NCBI GenBank assembly: GCA_009760855.2
Contig: WPIO01000045.1
Location: 1,287,501-1,351,500 of the forward strand
DNA length: 64,000 bases
Source of the DNA: Cristatella mucedo
Taxonomy: Eukaryota > Bryozoa > Phylactolaemata > Cristatellidae
Direction: 5' to 3'
Of this stretch, positions 59,901-64,000 are shown one piece after another; the stretch's first letter is position 1; each line of letters begins with the position of its first letter. Under the pieces are notes generated by a model. That model ran no database searches and was not told the DNA's origin. It saw nothing but the letters and a program-made list of their open reading frames with translations. Made by a program: the position numbers and the translations under genes.

Positions 59901-61973
59901 TTTGGATTTCTTCTCAGTCACTAATGGGTTTCAATTTGGCGACTGATTAGGCCAACTGTGACAGTAACCGGAAAGTCATGAAATCATATTCTTATCCTCT
60001 ATGCAGTATAAGTCCTTATCCTACTGATATGTAAATATATCCTCCAAAAGACTACAGGCAGGTTGCCATACATACGGTATATATATGTTACACACGCACG
60101 CATGCATGCATACACAAACGCAAAAGTATTTTGACGGTCCAGTATTGCTGGATGACAATTTTTTCCTAACCACTTACAGGACTGGAGCTGAGTTGCTGGT
60201 TCTGCCTGTTAATTGTTAGATGGCCAAGTACGAATTGCCATAATAGTCGGGCAACTTACGAACAGTATGCTCAAAATTAGCTAAAACCCTTTAAAATGGC
60301 TGTTTTGGCCTAATAGAGCCTTGAGCAACAGCCCCTTCATCAGTTGCACGATGCAGCCTCGAGGCCTTTACACGAATCGGAACTGTACAGCAAACTCATG
60401 CGGTCAAAGTGCTTCTACTTTATCAATTCCGAAGAGCATGGTTTCATACAAGATAGAGAAGACCGGGAGCCCTGAAAATGTAACACGGTCGGGCTGGCCC
60501 TCGTGCTGCCACTGGGTGGGAAAACACCATGCTTAAGTTGTATTAAAGGATCGTCTGGGAAGTGAGTTAGTGGTGACACTCTCAGAAGGCGGTTAGACGA
60601 GACTGGTATGCATTCTCGAGTTGCAAATGGAGAACCTCTTTTGTTGGCAAAGAACATGTTAAGTCGTTTACAATGGGCTAATGCTCTAATCCGCTGGACT
60701 GCTAACGATTGGGGTACGTTGGTATGGAGGGATGAAAGCAGATTTATGCTCTTTTCGAACAGCAAAAGAAGGCTTTACATGCATCGGCGACCCAACGAAG
60801 TCTACTCACCAAATTGCCTTCAGCCAACGGTCAAATTCAGAGGAAAAGATGTCATGGTATGGTGGTGCTTCCATAGAAATGTCGTGTCCGAGCCATGCAC
60901 CATATACTGTCATGACCAAAGACGTCTATGTAGACCTACTTCGGAGCTTAGGCTCCCAAATGTGCAGAGCTCGCCGATTTCATTCTGTTTTTCCTCGGCA
61001 GAAAGACGAAGAAGAGAAGCGCCGGCGAGAGGCTGAAGATGAGCGTCGACGTCGTGCGGAAGCAGCCGCACAGGCTGATGCCGAGCGACTGCAGCAGCTT
61101 CAGCAGCAGCTTCAGCCGCAGCTGCGACCGCAGCAGATGCAGCAGCAGATGCAGATGCAGCAGCAGGCCGAGGAGCAAGAGCGACTTGCTGCCGCCGAGC
61201 TACAGCAGCGTCGCCAGCAGCAGCAGGCAATTGCTGAGGCGATGTCTCACATGGAGAAGGTTAGTGATGGTCTTCGTCCTTGTCGCCGCCGGGTCTTGCT
61301 CCGGCTTTCCTTGCCCCTCCGGCTTGCGCAGAAAAATTGACCTCGCTGGACTGGTTGCTTTTTGTCATGCAGCAGGAGCAGCGCCAAGCCGAGTCACAGC
61401 GCCGTCAGCAGGAACAGCGCCAAGTCGAGATACAGCGACGTGCCGCCACAGCTGCAATTGCCCAGCAGCAACAACCACAGAGCCAAGCCAAGGTACTCGT
61501 CCCGCCATCTTGCCGCCGTCATAGCCCCTCTGTGCTTTAGGCCTGCTTGCTCGAGTTTTCTGCCACCTAAGACCCCCTCAGCTGAGCACATTGTCCTCAT
61601 AGCTGCATGCATGCTTGACTACCTGCAGGCTACATGTTGTTTGATGGGCCACTTGTGCATTTCTGGCTCTGTTGCTGCTTTGAGGCGGCTTTGTTGGTGC
61701 CATTGCTGTGAAGTTCTCCGCACAGCTTCAATGCAATTGCTTGCAGTTGCCGTCGACTGCCCAGTGGGCTAAATCAAAGCAGCCTAGCGCTATGCCAACC
61801 ATGGCCGGTGCAGTGCCGTCAGGACATCTGACACTAGCTCAGATTCAAGAGCAGCAGGAGGAGCGTGAGAAGCAGCGGCAGCGGCAGCTCGAGGTCATGC
61901 GACAGCAGCAGCAGCAAGAAGCCATGATAGAAGCAAATCGGCAGCAGCAGCAAAACAAGTCGTGGGTTCTCGC
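30211..61973 (+). CDS. Gigyf: GIGYF orthologue (GRB10-interacting GYF protein), partial at 3' end
   Basis: GIGYF1/2 bind the cap-binding protein 4EHP (EIF4E2) and recruit decay factors to repress translation of selected mRNAs in the cytoplasm. Sixteen exons join in one frame (about 1085 codons): 30211-30242, 35639-35903, 37200-37308, 40187-40292, 40377-40633, 41396-41524, 43332-43573, 43968-44552, 50317-50643, 50915-51057, 51175-51301, 57639-57795, 58225-58397, 61002-61259, 61373-61492, 61747-61973. All introns are GT-AG. Domains in order: FGPEWLRAL N-terminus, 4EHP motif YRYGREEML (residues 53-61), R/G-rich segments, conserved DLPEW and TFDASGQF (about 301-323), GYF domain (about 615-670) and a Q/E/R-rich coiled coil from about 685. 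The last exon ends in phase 2; the remaining C-terminus (roughly 200 residues in human GIGYF2) was not found. A 32-nt candidate exon (41206-41237) is excluded because it breaks the frame. Confidence 0.93.
30364..31014. mobile_element. Pogo/Tigger-like DNA transposon, internally deleted
   Basis: Left end CAGTCATCCCTCGCTACTTA with GCGCTTCGACTTTCGTGGC; right end ACGAGGGTCGACTG, an inverted match over the first 12-14 bases. A short frame near 30545-30631 ([20 protein letters not shown], then EEQ and stop) looks like the acidic C-terminal tail of a pogo-type transposase. The rest of the gene is missing. The element sits in GIGYF intron 1. Confidence 0.65.
31190..31475 (-). mobile_element. LINE family A 3' fragment (antisense)
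   Basis: TTTCTAAGCACTTTACATAG tail complement, then TAAGGAACCGAAAAGTGAGT and GAGAGCCATTGCTGGCC as in 8560-8600 and 25850-25930. Diverged; GIGYF intron 1. Confidence 0.6.
31840..32145 (+). mobile_element. LINE family B fragment, split by a family A tail
   Basis: The + strand reads ACCAGTTTCAGTTACGAG and CCCTCAAGTCATGTGGACAA (the HQFQ...RALRSxVDN block of B), breaks at 31965-32030 where an antisense family A tail is inserted, then resumes TAACTCACTTCCACAATTCT (NSLPQF). GCAT occurs on both sides of the insert, a possible target duplication. Confidence 0.6.
32168..32304 (-). mobile_element. tRNA-derived SINE, family S1
   Basis: Near-intact copy next to an (AAAT)n run: CATATGCCTCGGGGCTCGAG, CCCACGACCTCAGTCAG and ACCAAACCAGCTCGG complement of the S1 head. 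Confidence 0.88.
33035..33428 (+). mobile_element. Tc1/mariner transposase 3' fragment
   Basis: Encodes the block [18 protein letters not shown], the hallmark of the third catalytic region of Tc1/mariner DDE transposases, then RCSAYTSS and stops. Only the C-terminal end remains. Directly downstream the sequence becomes LINE family A at about 33418. Confidence 0.7.
33418..33540 (+). mobile_element. LINE family A, segment left of nested insertion
   Basis: Encodes [20 protein letters not shown] and [18 protein letters not shown], the block after YADD in family A. It breaks at GCTCTACCAGCAT and resumes at 34017. Confidence 0.8.
33541..34016 (-). mobile_element. LINE family B 3' end, nested antisense insertion
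   Basis: The - strand encodes [40 protein letters not shown] and [16 protein letters not shown], the C-terminal region of family B. It is bounded by AGCAT on the left (33536-33540) and AGCAT at its right end, a likely 5-bp target duplication. The host LINE reads through perfectly once it is removed. Confidence 0.85.
34017..34889 (+). mobile_element. LINE family A, segment right of nested insertion
   Basis: Encodes [40 protein letters not shown] and [20 protein letters not shown], later [20 protein letters not shown], then the 3' UTR (CATGTCATTCATGTTGTTTA) and tail AAGCGCCTAGAAAGAGATTT with a (TTA)n terminus. A few stops and frame changes. GIGYF intron 1. Confidence 0.85.
34890..35047 (+). 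mobile_element. tRNA-derived SINE, family S2
   Basis: GAGCCGTAATGGCCCAATAG start, GGTCGTGGGTTCGAATCCTG B-box and GCAAGCGGTGGTGATAGCCG body, ending ATCAGCT. It begins exactly after the (TTA)n terminus of the preceding LINE. Confidence 0.88.
35145..35440 (+). mobile_element. LINE family A 3' fragment, diverged
   Basis: TTTTGGAGACCCTGCCTTCA, CCTGACGACATTCGAAAAA and tail GAGTGCCTAGAAAGCAATCA with TTTTAGGGTGCTGTACAC. Ends about 200 bases before GIGYF exon 2. Confidence 0.65.
35639..35903 (+). CDS. Gigyf: GIGYF exon 2 (4EHP-binding motif)
   Basis: Opens [16 protein letters not shown] and contains [18 protein letters not shown], the Y-x-Y-x4-L-Phi signature through which GIGYF proteins hold 4EHP; only the spacer before it differs from vertebrates. 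Ends with FIDMTEEEQ, as in PFTEEEQ of human GIGYF2. Acceptor is CGACATTTAG and donor GTAAAG; phase 2 in, phase 0 out. Confidence 0.95.
36903..37069 (-). mobile_element. tRNA-derived SINE, family S2
   Basis: Near-intact copy: CTGATTTAACAGCCTCTTTT, GGATTTGAACCCACGACCTC and GAGCCATTACGGCTC. GIGYF intron 2, 130 bases before exon 3. Confidence 0.88.
37200..37308 (+). CDS. Gigyf: GIGYF exon 3
   Basis: Encodes [17 protein letters not shown] and [18 protein letters not shown] matches the SMSVNS of vertebrate GIGYF2, followed by the RG-rich segment. Acceptor is TCTTATTTCTAG and donor GTAAGG; phase 0 in, 1 out. Confidence 0.9.
37457..37590 (-). mobile_element. SINE family S2, strongly diverged
   Basis: GGCTTAGTTAACAGGCTCAT, AGCAGTAGAAGAGCCTTAG and TTACTCGAACCTACGACAG keep the S2 order in reverse orientation. 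Confidence 0.5.
37855..37920 (+). mobile_element. LINE family A-like 3' tail, diverged
   Basis: TTAAGTGCTAGTAAGGGATT and GGTTCTGTTGGGGCTTTGTA; a single decayed tail. Confidence 0.4.
37921..38884. other. GIGYF intron 3, no recognised feature
   Basis: I see no exon-like frame or known repeat in this stretch. Confidence 0.4.
38885..38970. repeat. (GA)n microsatellite
   Basis: About 85 bases of uninterrupted GA repeat within GIGYF intron 3, transcribed as (GA)n. Confidence 0.97.
39262..39554 (-). mobile_element. SINE family S2 split by a LINE B fragment
   Basis: Left part (AGAGCCTTGACGGCTAT, ending 39294) and right part (from about 39479: CAATACAGGATCGCCTGCCG, AACTCAAACCCACGACCTTG) are the two halves of an antisense S2 SINE. 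The 39295-39478 insert is a 3' end of LINE family B. GGCTAT and GGCTAC flank the insert, a probable target duplication. Confidence 0.75.
39295..39478 (-). mobile_element. LINE family B 3' end, nested in S2
   Basis: Matches 33541-33720: CATCTGTAATTCCACAAAGT, TTTCGGTACACATTCGGTAG and CAACAGACTTCGTCTCACG. Heavily 5'-truncated. Confidence 0.8.
40187..40292 (+). CDS. Gigyf: GIGYF exon 4
   Basis: Encodes [17 protein letters not shown] and [13 protein letters not shown]. The SWDDG end corresponds to the SWEERG of vertebrates. Acceptor is TTCTTTTTTAG and donor GTAAGA; phase 1 in, 2 out. Confidence 0.88.
40377..40633 (+). CDS. Gigyf: GIGYF exon 5
   Basis: Encodes [15 protein letters not shown], then [13 protein letters not shown] and DWRRAGPGP. 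These parallel RRFEKPGRKD, ENWRIFRE and GGWRLAGSR in vertebrate GIGYF2. Acceptor is GTTTTTTTTTTAG and donor GTAACT; phase 2 in, 1 out. Confidence 0.9.
41206..41237 (+). CDS. GIGYF candidate 32-nt exon, out of frame by one base
   Basis: Lies after a TTTAG acceptor and before a GTGTGG donor. In the frame that joins exon 7 it reads [11 protein letters not shown], which sits naturally before VRPGGRW. The upstream exon ends in phase 1, and this exon would need phase 2 there. Skipping it keeps the frame. One extra G in the 41205-41209 G-run would restore an in-frame exon. Confidence 0.45.
41396..41524 (+). CDS. Gigyf: GIGYF exon 7
   Basis: Encodes [18 protein letters not shown] and [15 protein letters not shown], the R/G/D-rich linker before the LPEW block. 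Acceptor is TATATTCATTTGCAG and donor GTAGGT; phase 1 in, 1 out. The other forward frame is also open here, and with the 32-nt exon included it hits a stop in exon 8. Confidence 0.9.
42161..42568. repeat. 38-bp minisatellite, about 10 to 11 copies
   Basis: Unit begins GGCCTTATTCTTTTCCCCTT and continues ATTTTTATTTATTTATTT. Copies are nearly identical; one carries a TTCTTTTTCTCTTATTTTTT variant (42431-42455). Because 38 is not a multiple of 3 and no frame of the array contains a stop, all three forward frames stay open for 165-205 codons. This is an artefact. GIGYF intron between exons 7 and 8. Confidence 0.95.
43332..43573 (+). CDS. Gigyf: GIGYF exon 8 (LPEW block)
   Basis: Encodes [14 protein letters not shown] and [15 protein letters not shown]. 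Vertebrate GIGYF2 has SLPEW and GTFDSSGAFLSLKK at this place, a conserved region implicated in binding the decay helicase DDX6. Acceptor is AACTTCCTGCAG and donor GTATCA; phase 1 in, 0 out. Confidence 0.93.
43968..44552 (+). CDS. Gigyf: GIGYF exon 9
   Basis: A 195-codon exon, low in complexity and Ser/Thr/Pro-rich ([36 protein letters not shown]), ending [19 protein letters not shown]. That last helix parallels GLKHLEQQAEKMVAYLQ just before the GYF domain in vertebrates. Acceptor is ATTCTTTGTAG and donor GTAGGT; phase 0 both ends. Confidence 0.88.
44785..44855 (+). mobile_element. LINE family A 3' tail
   Basis: GTGAAGTGCTTGGATAGCGA, TTTAGTTCTCTCAGGTTGCT and TTATTATTATAAG. Confidence 0.5.
45870..48035 (+). 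mobile_element. LINE family A, longest copy (RT and 3' end)
   Basis: 2.2 kb, same strand as GIGYF. Recognisable in order: pre-RT linker ([20 protein letters not shown]), RT blocks [20 protein letters not shown] and [22 protein letters not shown]-stop-ADDTQLY in place of YADD, then a 272-codon open frame (46965-47783) with [28 protein letters not shown] and [15 protein letters not shown]. The 3' UTR and tail (AAGCGCCTAGAGAGAGATTA, GAGGGCGCTTTATCAAGTG) end in TTATTATTATC. Blocks place it in the CR1/L2 group. The stop at the catalytic Tyr and other lesions mean it cannot act. Confidence 0.9.
48056..49500 (+). mobile_element. LINE family A, second copy with inverted duplication
   Basis: Tandem in orientation to the previous copy. 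RT blocks [14 protein letters not shown] and [20 protein letters not shown], then [20 protein letters not shown], are followed by frame breaks. An approximately 85-bp inverted repeat interrupts the 3' region (49167-49386). Tail AAGCGCCTAGAAAGATATTG ends in TATTATTATT. Confidence 0.88.
49167..49386. repeat. Inverted duplication (hairpin) inside LINE
   Basis: Left arm about 49167-49252 (core CCTATGCCTCGTACAAACCT, CATGTTGCCACTAACTACAC) and right arm about 49300-49386 (core GTGTAGTTAGTGGCAACATG, AGGTTTGTACGAGGCATAGG) are reverse complements with few mismatches, separated by about 47 bases. As RNA it would form a long stem-loop within the GIGYF pre-mRNA. Confidence 0.93.
49501..50316. other. GIGYF intron 9, no recognised feature
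   Basis: (TTA)n at 49619-49640; otherwise no repeat family or exon-like frame identified until the acceptor at 50316. Confidence 0.4.
50317..50643 (+). CDS. Gigyf: GIGYF exon 10 (GYF domain)
   Basis: A 109-codon exon with the whole GYF domain: [37 protein letters not shown] and [11 protein letters not shown]. It keeps the W-x-Y-K-D-P-x-G-x-I-Q-G-P-F core and the bulge that bind proline-rich PPGL-type peptides, and is nearly superposable on human GIGYF2. Trp is residue 618 and the name-giving GYF residues are 643-645 in this model. Acceptor is TTACATTTTTAG and donor GTATGG; phase 0 both ends. Confidence 0.97.
50915..51057 (+). CDS. Gigyf: GIGYF exon 11 (poly-Q)
   Basis: Encodes [20 protein letters not shown] and further CAG-rich Q runs. 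It parallels the MQHLQYQQFLIQQQ segment after the GYF domain of GIGYF2. Acceptor is GTGGTTGCAG and donor GTAAGA; phase 0 in, 2 out. Confidence 0.9.
51175..51301 (+). CDS. Gigyf: GIGYF exon 12
   Basis: Encodes [19 protein letters not shown] and [18 protein letters not shown]. Acceptor is TTTCTATTGTAG and donor GTACTC; phase 2 in, 0 out. Confidence 0.85.
51302..52585. other. GIGYF intron 12, decayed S2 fragments
   Basis: Two weak S2-like pieces (51600-51670 with CACGACCAAGGTTGTGAGTT; 52270-52345 with AGGCTCTTCTGCC and GGCTGTTAAATCAGCT). Nothing else recognised. Confidence 0.4.
52586..52790 (+). mobile_element. LINE family A 3' UTR and tail
   Basis: Contains CTGCATGCTGCCACAACC, TGCATGTCATCTATAACCAT, CAATAATGCTTCCTTTGCAG and AAGTGCCTAGAAAGAGATTT. 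It preserves the uninterrupted site that the hAT element occupies at 20519. Confidence 0.8.
52795..52945 (-). mobile_element. LINE family A fragment (antisense)
   Basis: Complement of the LHWLPVKQR block (CTTTATGGGGAGCCACTGCA) through a KSAARL-like block. It abuts the previous + strand tail, giving an inverted pair. Confidence 0.6.
53020..53460 (-). mobile_element. LINE reverse transcriptase fragment (antisense), diverged
   Basis: The - strand encodes [20 protein letters not shown] and [13 protein letters not shown] (counterpart of [20 protein letters not shown]), then [12 protein letters not shown]. The catalytic YADD is YSDH here. Confidence 0.65.
53560..54020 (+). mobile_element. LINE endonuclease-region fragment
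   Basis: Across small frame breaks the + strand reads [20 protein letters not shown] and [12 protein letters not shown], with HILG between. The GDFNIH-type motif and the T-x-x-x-x-H-x-L-D-L/F-V-I block are characteristic of APE endonucleases of CR1/L2-group LINEs. The only endonuclease remnant that I found in the window. Confidence 0.65.
54465..54965 (+). mobile_element. LINE family A 3' fragment
   Basis: GGATCCATTCTTTGGCTCCA, then the [14 protein letters not shown] coding block, 3' UTR GTTATTCATGTTGTTTATTA and tail AGCTCCTAGAAAGAGATTGG with TTATTATT. Frame-broken. Confidence 0.8.
55040..56055 (+). mobile_element. LINE family B, 3' part in sense orientation
   Basis: + strand blocks include [20 protein letters not shown] and [16 protein letters not shown] (matching B at 33681-34020), then 3' UTR TGGCTACCGAATGTATATCA and a terminus TTGGGAGTTACATACAG. 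RT-like remnants precede it from about 55040. Degenerate. Confidence 0.7.
56056..57386. other. GIGYF intron 12, unidentified
   Basis: A + strand frame at 56844-57116 ([34 protein letters not shown]) looks protein-like but has no family. It overlaps an 18-bp-arm hairpin at 56865-56909. Possibly an unclassified transposon remnant. Confidence 0.3.
57387..57552 (+). mobile_element. tRNA-derived SINE, family S2
   Basis: GAACCGTGATGGCGCACTAG, GGTCGTGGGTTCGATTCCTG (B-box), GCAAGCGGTGGTGATAGCCG, ending ATAATCAGCTAG. Best-preserved S2; 87 bases before exon 13. Confidence 0.9.
57639..57795 (+). CDS. Gigyf: GIGYF exon 13
   Basis: Encodes [18 protein letters not shown], then [13 protein letters not shown]. 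Acceptor is AACTTTTTGCAG and donor GTGGGT; phase 0 in, 1 out. Confidence 0.85.
58225..58397 (+). CDS. Gigyf: GIGYF exon 14
   Basis: Encodes [35 protein letters not shown] and [20 protein letters not shown] parallels SIWELQ and SVWDLP in vertebrates; the charged coiled coil begins here. Acceptor is TTGGCATTTTGCAG and donor GTAAGC; phase 1 in, 0 out. Confidence 0.9.
58470..58545 (-). mobile_element. LINE family A 3' tail (antisense)
   Basis: GAGAACCCAATCTCTTTCTA with TGCACTTGCACTG; tail only. Confidence 0.55.
58690..58905 (-). mobile_element. LINE family A 3' UTR and tail (antisense)
   Basis: (ATA)n terminus, GCACTCGATAAAGCGCCC, AGAGAACTTAATCTCTTTCT, AGGCGCTTTACAGTTGCTGC, then GGTTAGGGGTGACATGCACA. 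Well preserved. Confidence 0.85.
59366..59456 (+). mobile_element. SINE family S1, 3'-truncated copy
   Basis: TTCATTGGCCCAGTGGTTAA, GGTGCTCGCCCCGACCAAG and AGGTCGTGGGCTCAAGCCC are present; the common tail is missing after TATGTGAAGCGG. Confidence 0.75.
60325..60990 (+). mobile_element. Tc1-like transposon, broken transposase
   Basis: The N-terminal HTH part reads [19 protein letters not shown] and VTRSGWP (paired-like domain of Tc1 transposases). After a frame change the catalytic core reads [33 protein letters not shown] and DVMVWWCF. Several frame breaks, so no active enzyme. It ends within about 15 bases of the splice acceptor of GIGYF exon 15. Confidence 0.8.
61002..61259 (+). CDS. Gigyf: GIGYF exon 15 (coiled coil)
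   Basis: Encodes [20 protein letters not shown], then Q-rich repeats ([18 protein letters not shown]) and ending EAMSHMEK. Parallels the E/R/Q coiled coil of vertebrate GIGYF2. Acceptor is GTTTTTCCTCGGCAG and donor GTTAGT; phase 0 both ends. Confidence 0.92.
61373..61492 (+). CDS. Gigyf: GIGYF exon 16
   Basis: Encodes [20 protein letters not shown] and ends [10 protein letters not shown]. Acceptor is TTTTTGTCATGCAG and donor GTACTC; 40 codons, phase 0 both ends. Confidence 0.9.
61747..61973 (+). CDS. Gigyf: GIGYF exon 17
   Basis: Encodes [12 protein letters not shown], then [19 protein letters not shown] and [13 protein letters not shown]. It parallels KLPSSSTWGQQ and LSLAEIQKLEEERERQLRE, then QQQQQKLSGWG of human GIGYF2. 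Donor is GTATGT, phase 2 out; no convincing in-phase continuation was found in the remaining 2 kb. Confidence 0.9.
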
Positions 61974-62101
61974 GTATGTATAACTTTGTTGTACCACATA
62001 GCCACCCACACCAGCGATCCTCAGACACTGTCGTGCGTGTTTCAAGGGGGCAGGGTTCCCTTTTAGCACGAGCTCAGTATCTTTTCGCTTGACCAGTGCA
62101 G

Positions 62102-62153
62102 CAGCCTACCTAACGACAGTGCTTTTGCTGATCAATGGTCTGTTTATAGTTGA
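62102..62153 (+). CDS. Possible GIGYF terminal exon (weak)
   Basis: After GACCAGTGCAG the phase-2 continuation reads SLPNDSAFADQWSVYS and stops at TGA (62151-62153). It fits in phase but lacks similarity to the vertebrate C-terminus, so it may be an alternative end or chance. Confidence 0.2.
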
Positions 62154-62975
62154 CACATTGTTTAGCTTCACAAGTCGATCCTATCCAACCGGCAGTTTTC
62201 CAGTGTCTGTCTTAAGTAGCACTGATAATAAAAGTAATCGGCCAATAGCTGCCAAGCCAGGCTCCAAAGCACCTGGTTCACACGCCCAGTGTTGCTTGCG
62301 GTCAAGCAAGGCTATGCAGGGAAGTTGGTTGGTCGGTCAGTCTGGCCTGTGTGGACAAGTCTTACCAAGCCATTTTGATGGTTCCTTCCTGCCTGAGCAC
62401 GTTAGGATGTGTCTGCTTGTCGTTTCCCGAGCATATGTGACTCTTGTTTCAGCTCTACTTATCACTCATGAGATGCGATCCTTTGACCTCTACAAGTTCG
62501 GGCATATTGCTGCATTTGTGCTCAGTATGTTCACTATAGATTATCGTCCCCCGGGTGGACATGCCAAACCTTCTTAAGGCCTTATGAATCCTAAAAATCC
62601 TAAAGCAACAAAGCTCAGTTGCAACAGGTCATCTTCTCTCAATTGCCGAAGCATGATTGAATCTTTCGAATCTGAATTTCACCCACTGCGTTATTCTGGC
62701 CTGTGGTTTTGAAGAGTTTCATACATTCTTAAGTATGTGCCTGGCTTCGGGTACTCGGGATTTTGTGAATGGAAAATTCTCAAATGTCTTATCACAGCGT
62801 CACTTTAAGGAAATACACATCCTATCAATCATTCGTGGAATTTAGTCTTGCATATTGATTACACTGAAATGTAGTCTGTTGGTCCCCCTTATACTTACAT
62901 CTTAGGAGTTTGTCAGACTTGACAAGCATTGCATTTTTGAAACTCAAGCTTTTTGAGGTAATCAGAAAATCATAA
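62154..62975. other. No recognised gene
   Basis: A + strand frame to 62577 is open but shows no domain and no matching splice sites. The remaining GIGYF exons may lie here or beyond the window. Confidence 0.35.
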
Positions 62976-62979
62976 TGGC

Positions 62980-63690
62980 GTTTGTATGGCACCCTGGGAT
63001 AATTTATTCTCTTTATAGGCATAACTATACTGGAAACTGGGCGTCACGGATGCACGGACCTCCTTTGCCATGGTATCCTTACCCAAGCAGGCCGGAGTTA
63101 TTTTACCTTAGTTGAAATCAGGTAGACTTGACTGTGAAGCCGTCTCTTTGGTTCAGGGCACCATTATTGTGTGCAGGTGCTACAGCAGATATGCTAGCCG
63201 AACCCATTTTAAAGGCTAGGTATTTCAATATCCGAGTAATACCAGGTTTTTCCACTGTAGGTTGGTTTTTTCGGCCATCAAAAATGCGAAAATTGTCAGC
63301 AGTTCATTAGGGTTAAGAGAGTACTGCATGCTGAAAGGCACGAAGAGTTCGAAGCACTGGTAAAGCTGTGTGTCATCTGCATAAAAATAAAATCTTACAC
63401 TGCTTGGTGATTATTGTCAAGAGGGAGATTATAGATCGTGCAAATAAGTGTACCAAGCACCATATCCCTGGGATACTCCATACTTGATTGGCTCCGGGGA
63501 TCACTGTTACTGATTGACAACACGGCTCTGAAGTAATCTCCTGAGATAGGACCTAAGCCATTGCAGTGCCAGTGTTGCCTAGGAGAGATAATAGCGGCTC
63601 CAAGTACCAAGCGATCAATGATATCAAGGCTGCCGAGAGATCCGGCACAGCCCGGTTCAGCTTTTCTGACAAGATCTTTATACACTCACG
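62980..63690 (-). mobile_element. LINE reverse transcriptase fragment (antisense), diverged
   Basis: - strand blocks: SLDIIDRLVLGAAI, QHWHCNGLGPISGDYFRA, then PRDMVLGTLICTIYNLPLDN, the decayed counterparts of [12 protein letters not shown], [11 protein letters not shown] and GVPQGSVLGPLLF. A GTATGGCACCCTGGGATAAT tail-like stretch with TCTTTATAGGC lies at the left end. Confidence 0.65.
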
Positions 63691-64000
63691 GCAGTGTTGA
63701 CTCATTTGTTTTATTAGCATAGTTGGGTTAGTTTAAAAACCCATTGAAACTTAATTAGGTTTGAAGTTTTGATATGCAAGTTTAACATGAGTGTCACTAT
63801 TCATTCTACTGTCTTTTATGTGAACGGTAGTAATGAGTGAGCGAAAGTAAAAAGTTCTGGCTTTATTTCGGCTTCTGGCGATTTGAGGTATGAAGGGACA
63901 CAATTTGAGGCCAAGGGAACTTTTAATAGTATGCCTATCGGGAGAGCCCTGCCATAATGTTTATATTGATGCAAGAGTGCATAGATAAGTCACACACAAA

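Overview
This is nuclear DNA from an animal. It holds multi-exon genes with GT-AG introns, no operon structure, and abundant LINE, tRNA-derived SINE and DNA-transposon remnants and microsatellites. The repeat mix suits an aquatic invertebrate, but I cannot assign a phylum from sequence alone.

The best-supported gene is a GIGYF (GRB10-interacting GYF protein) orthologue on the + strand. It has 16 phase-consistent coding exons from 30211 to 61973, about 1085 codons, and its 3' end is not resolved in the window. The model contains the N-terminal 4EHP-binding motif, a conserved LPEW/TFD..G.F segment, a complete GYF domain and a long Q/E/R-rich C-terminal coiled-coil region. A 32-nt candidate exon (41206-41237) reads well in protein but is one base out of frame, next to a G-run. 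The introns are swollen by transposable elements (pogo/Tigger-like, Tc1-like, two LINE families, two SINE families, a 38-bp minisatellite).

The left third (4.9-19.8 kb) carries, on the - strand, three exons of a membrane-anchored JmjC-type Fe(II)/2-oxoglutarate oxygenase. Exon 1 (19398-19714) encodes a signal anchor, 10522-10720 an internal segment, and 4991-5152 the HxD iron-binding motif. At least one exon with the start of the JmjC fold, and the exon(s) with the second iron-binding His, were not found. Between it and GIGYF are weaker gene fragments: a two-exon - strand 3' gene end (21025-21564), a + strand Myb/TRF-like exon (28054-28329), and a possible - strand first exon (28359-28387) in a CpG-richer stretch that may be a shared promoter area. 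A + strand exon encoding a type II membrane protein start (14765-14983) lies inside the JmjC gene.

The repeat layer is the most informative part. An L2/CR1-like LINE (family A) is present in more than twenty fragments. A tRNA-derived SINE (S1) ends in nearly the same 3' tail as this LINE, which suggests LINE-driven mobilisation. A second LINE (family B) and a second tRNA-derived SINE (S2) are nested into and by the others, several with recognisable target-site duplications. A 168-bp hAT miniature element at 20519-20686, with a perfect 8-bp duplication, closely resembles the SPIN ('space invader') elements known for horizontal transfer between distant animals.
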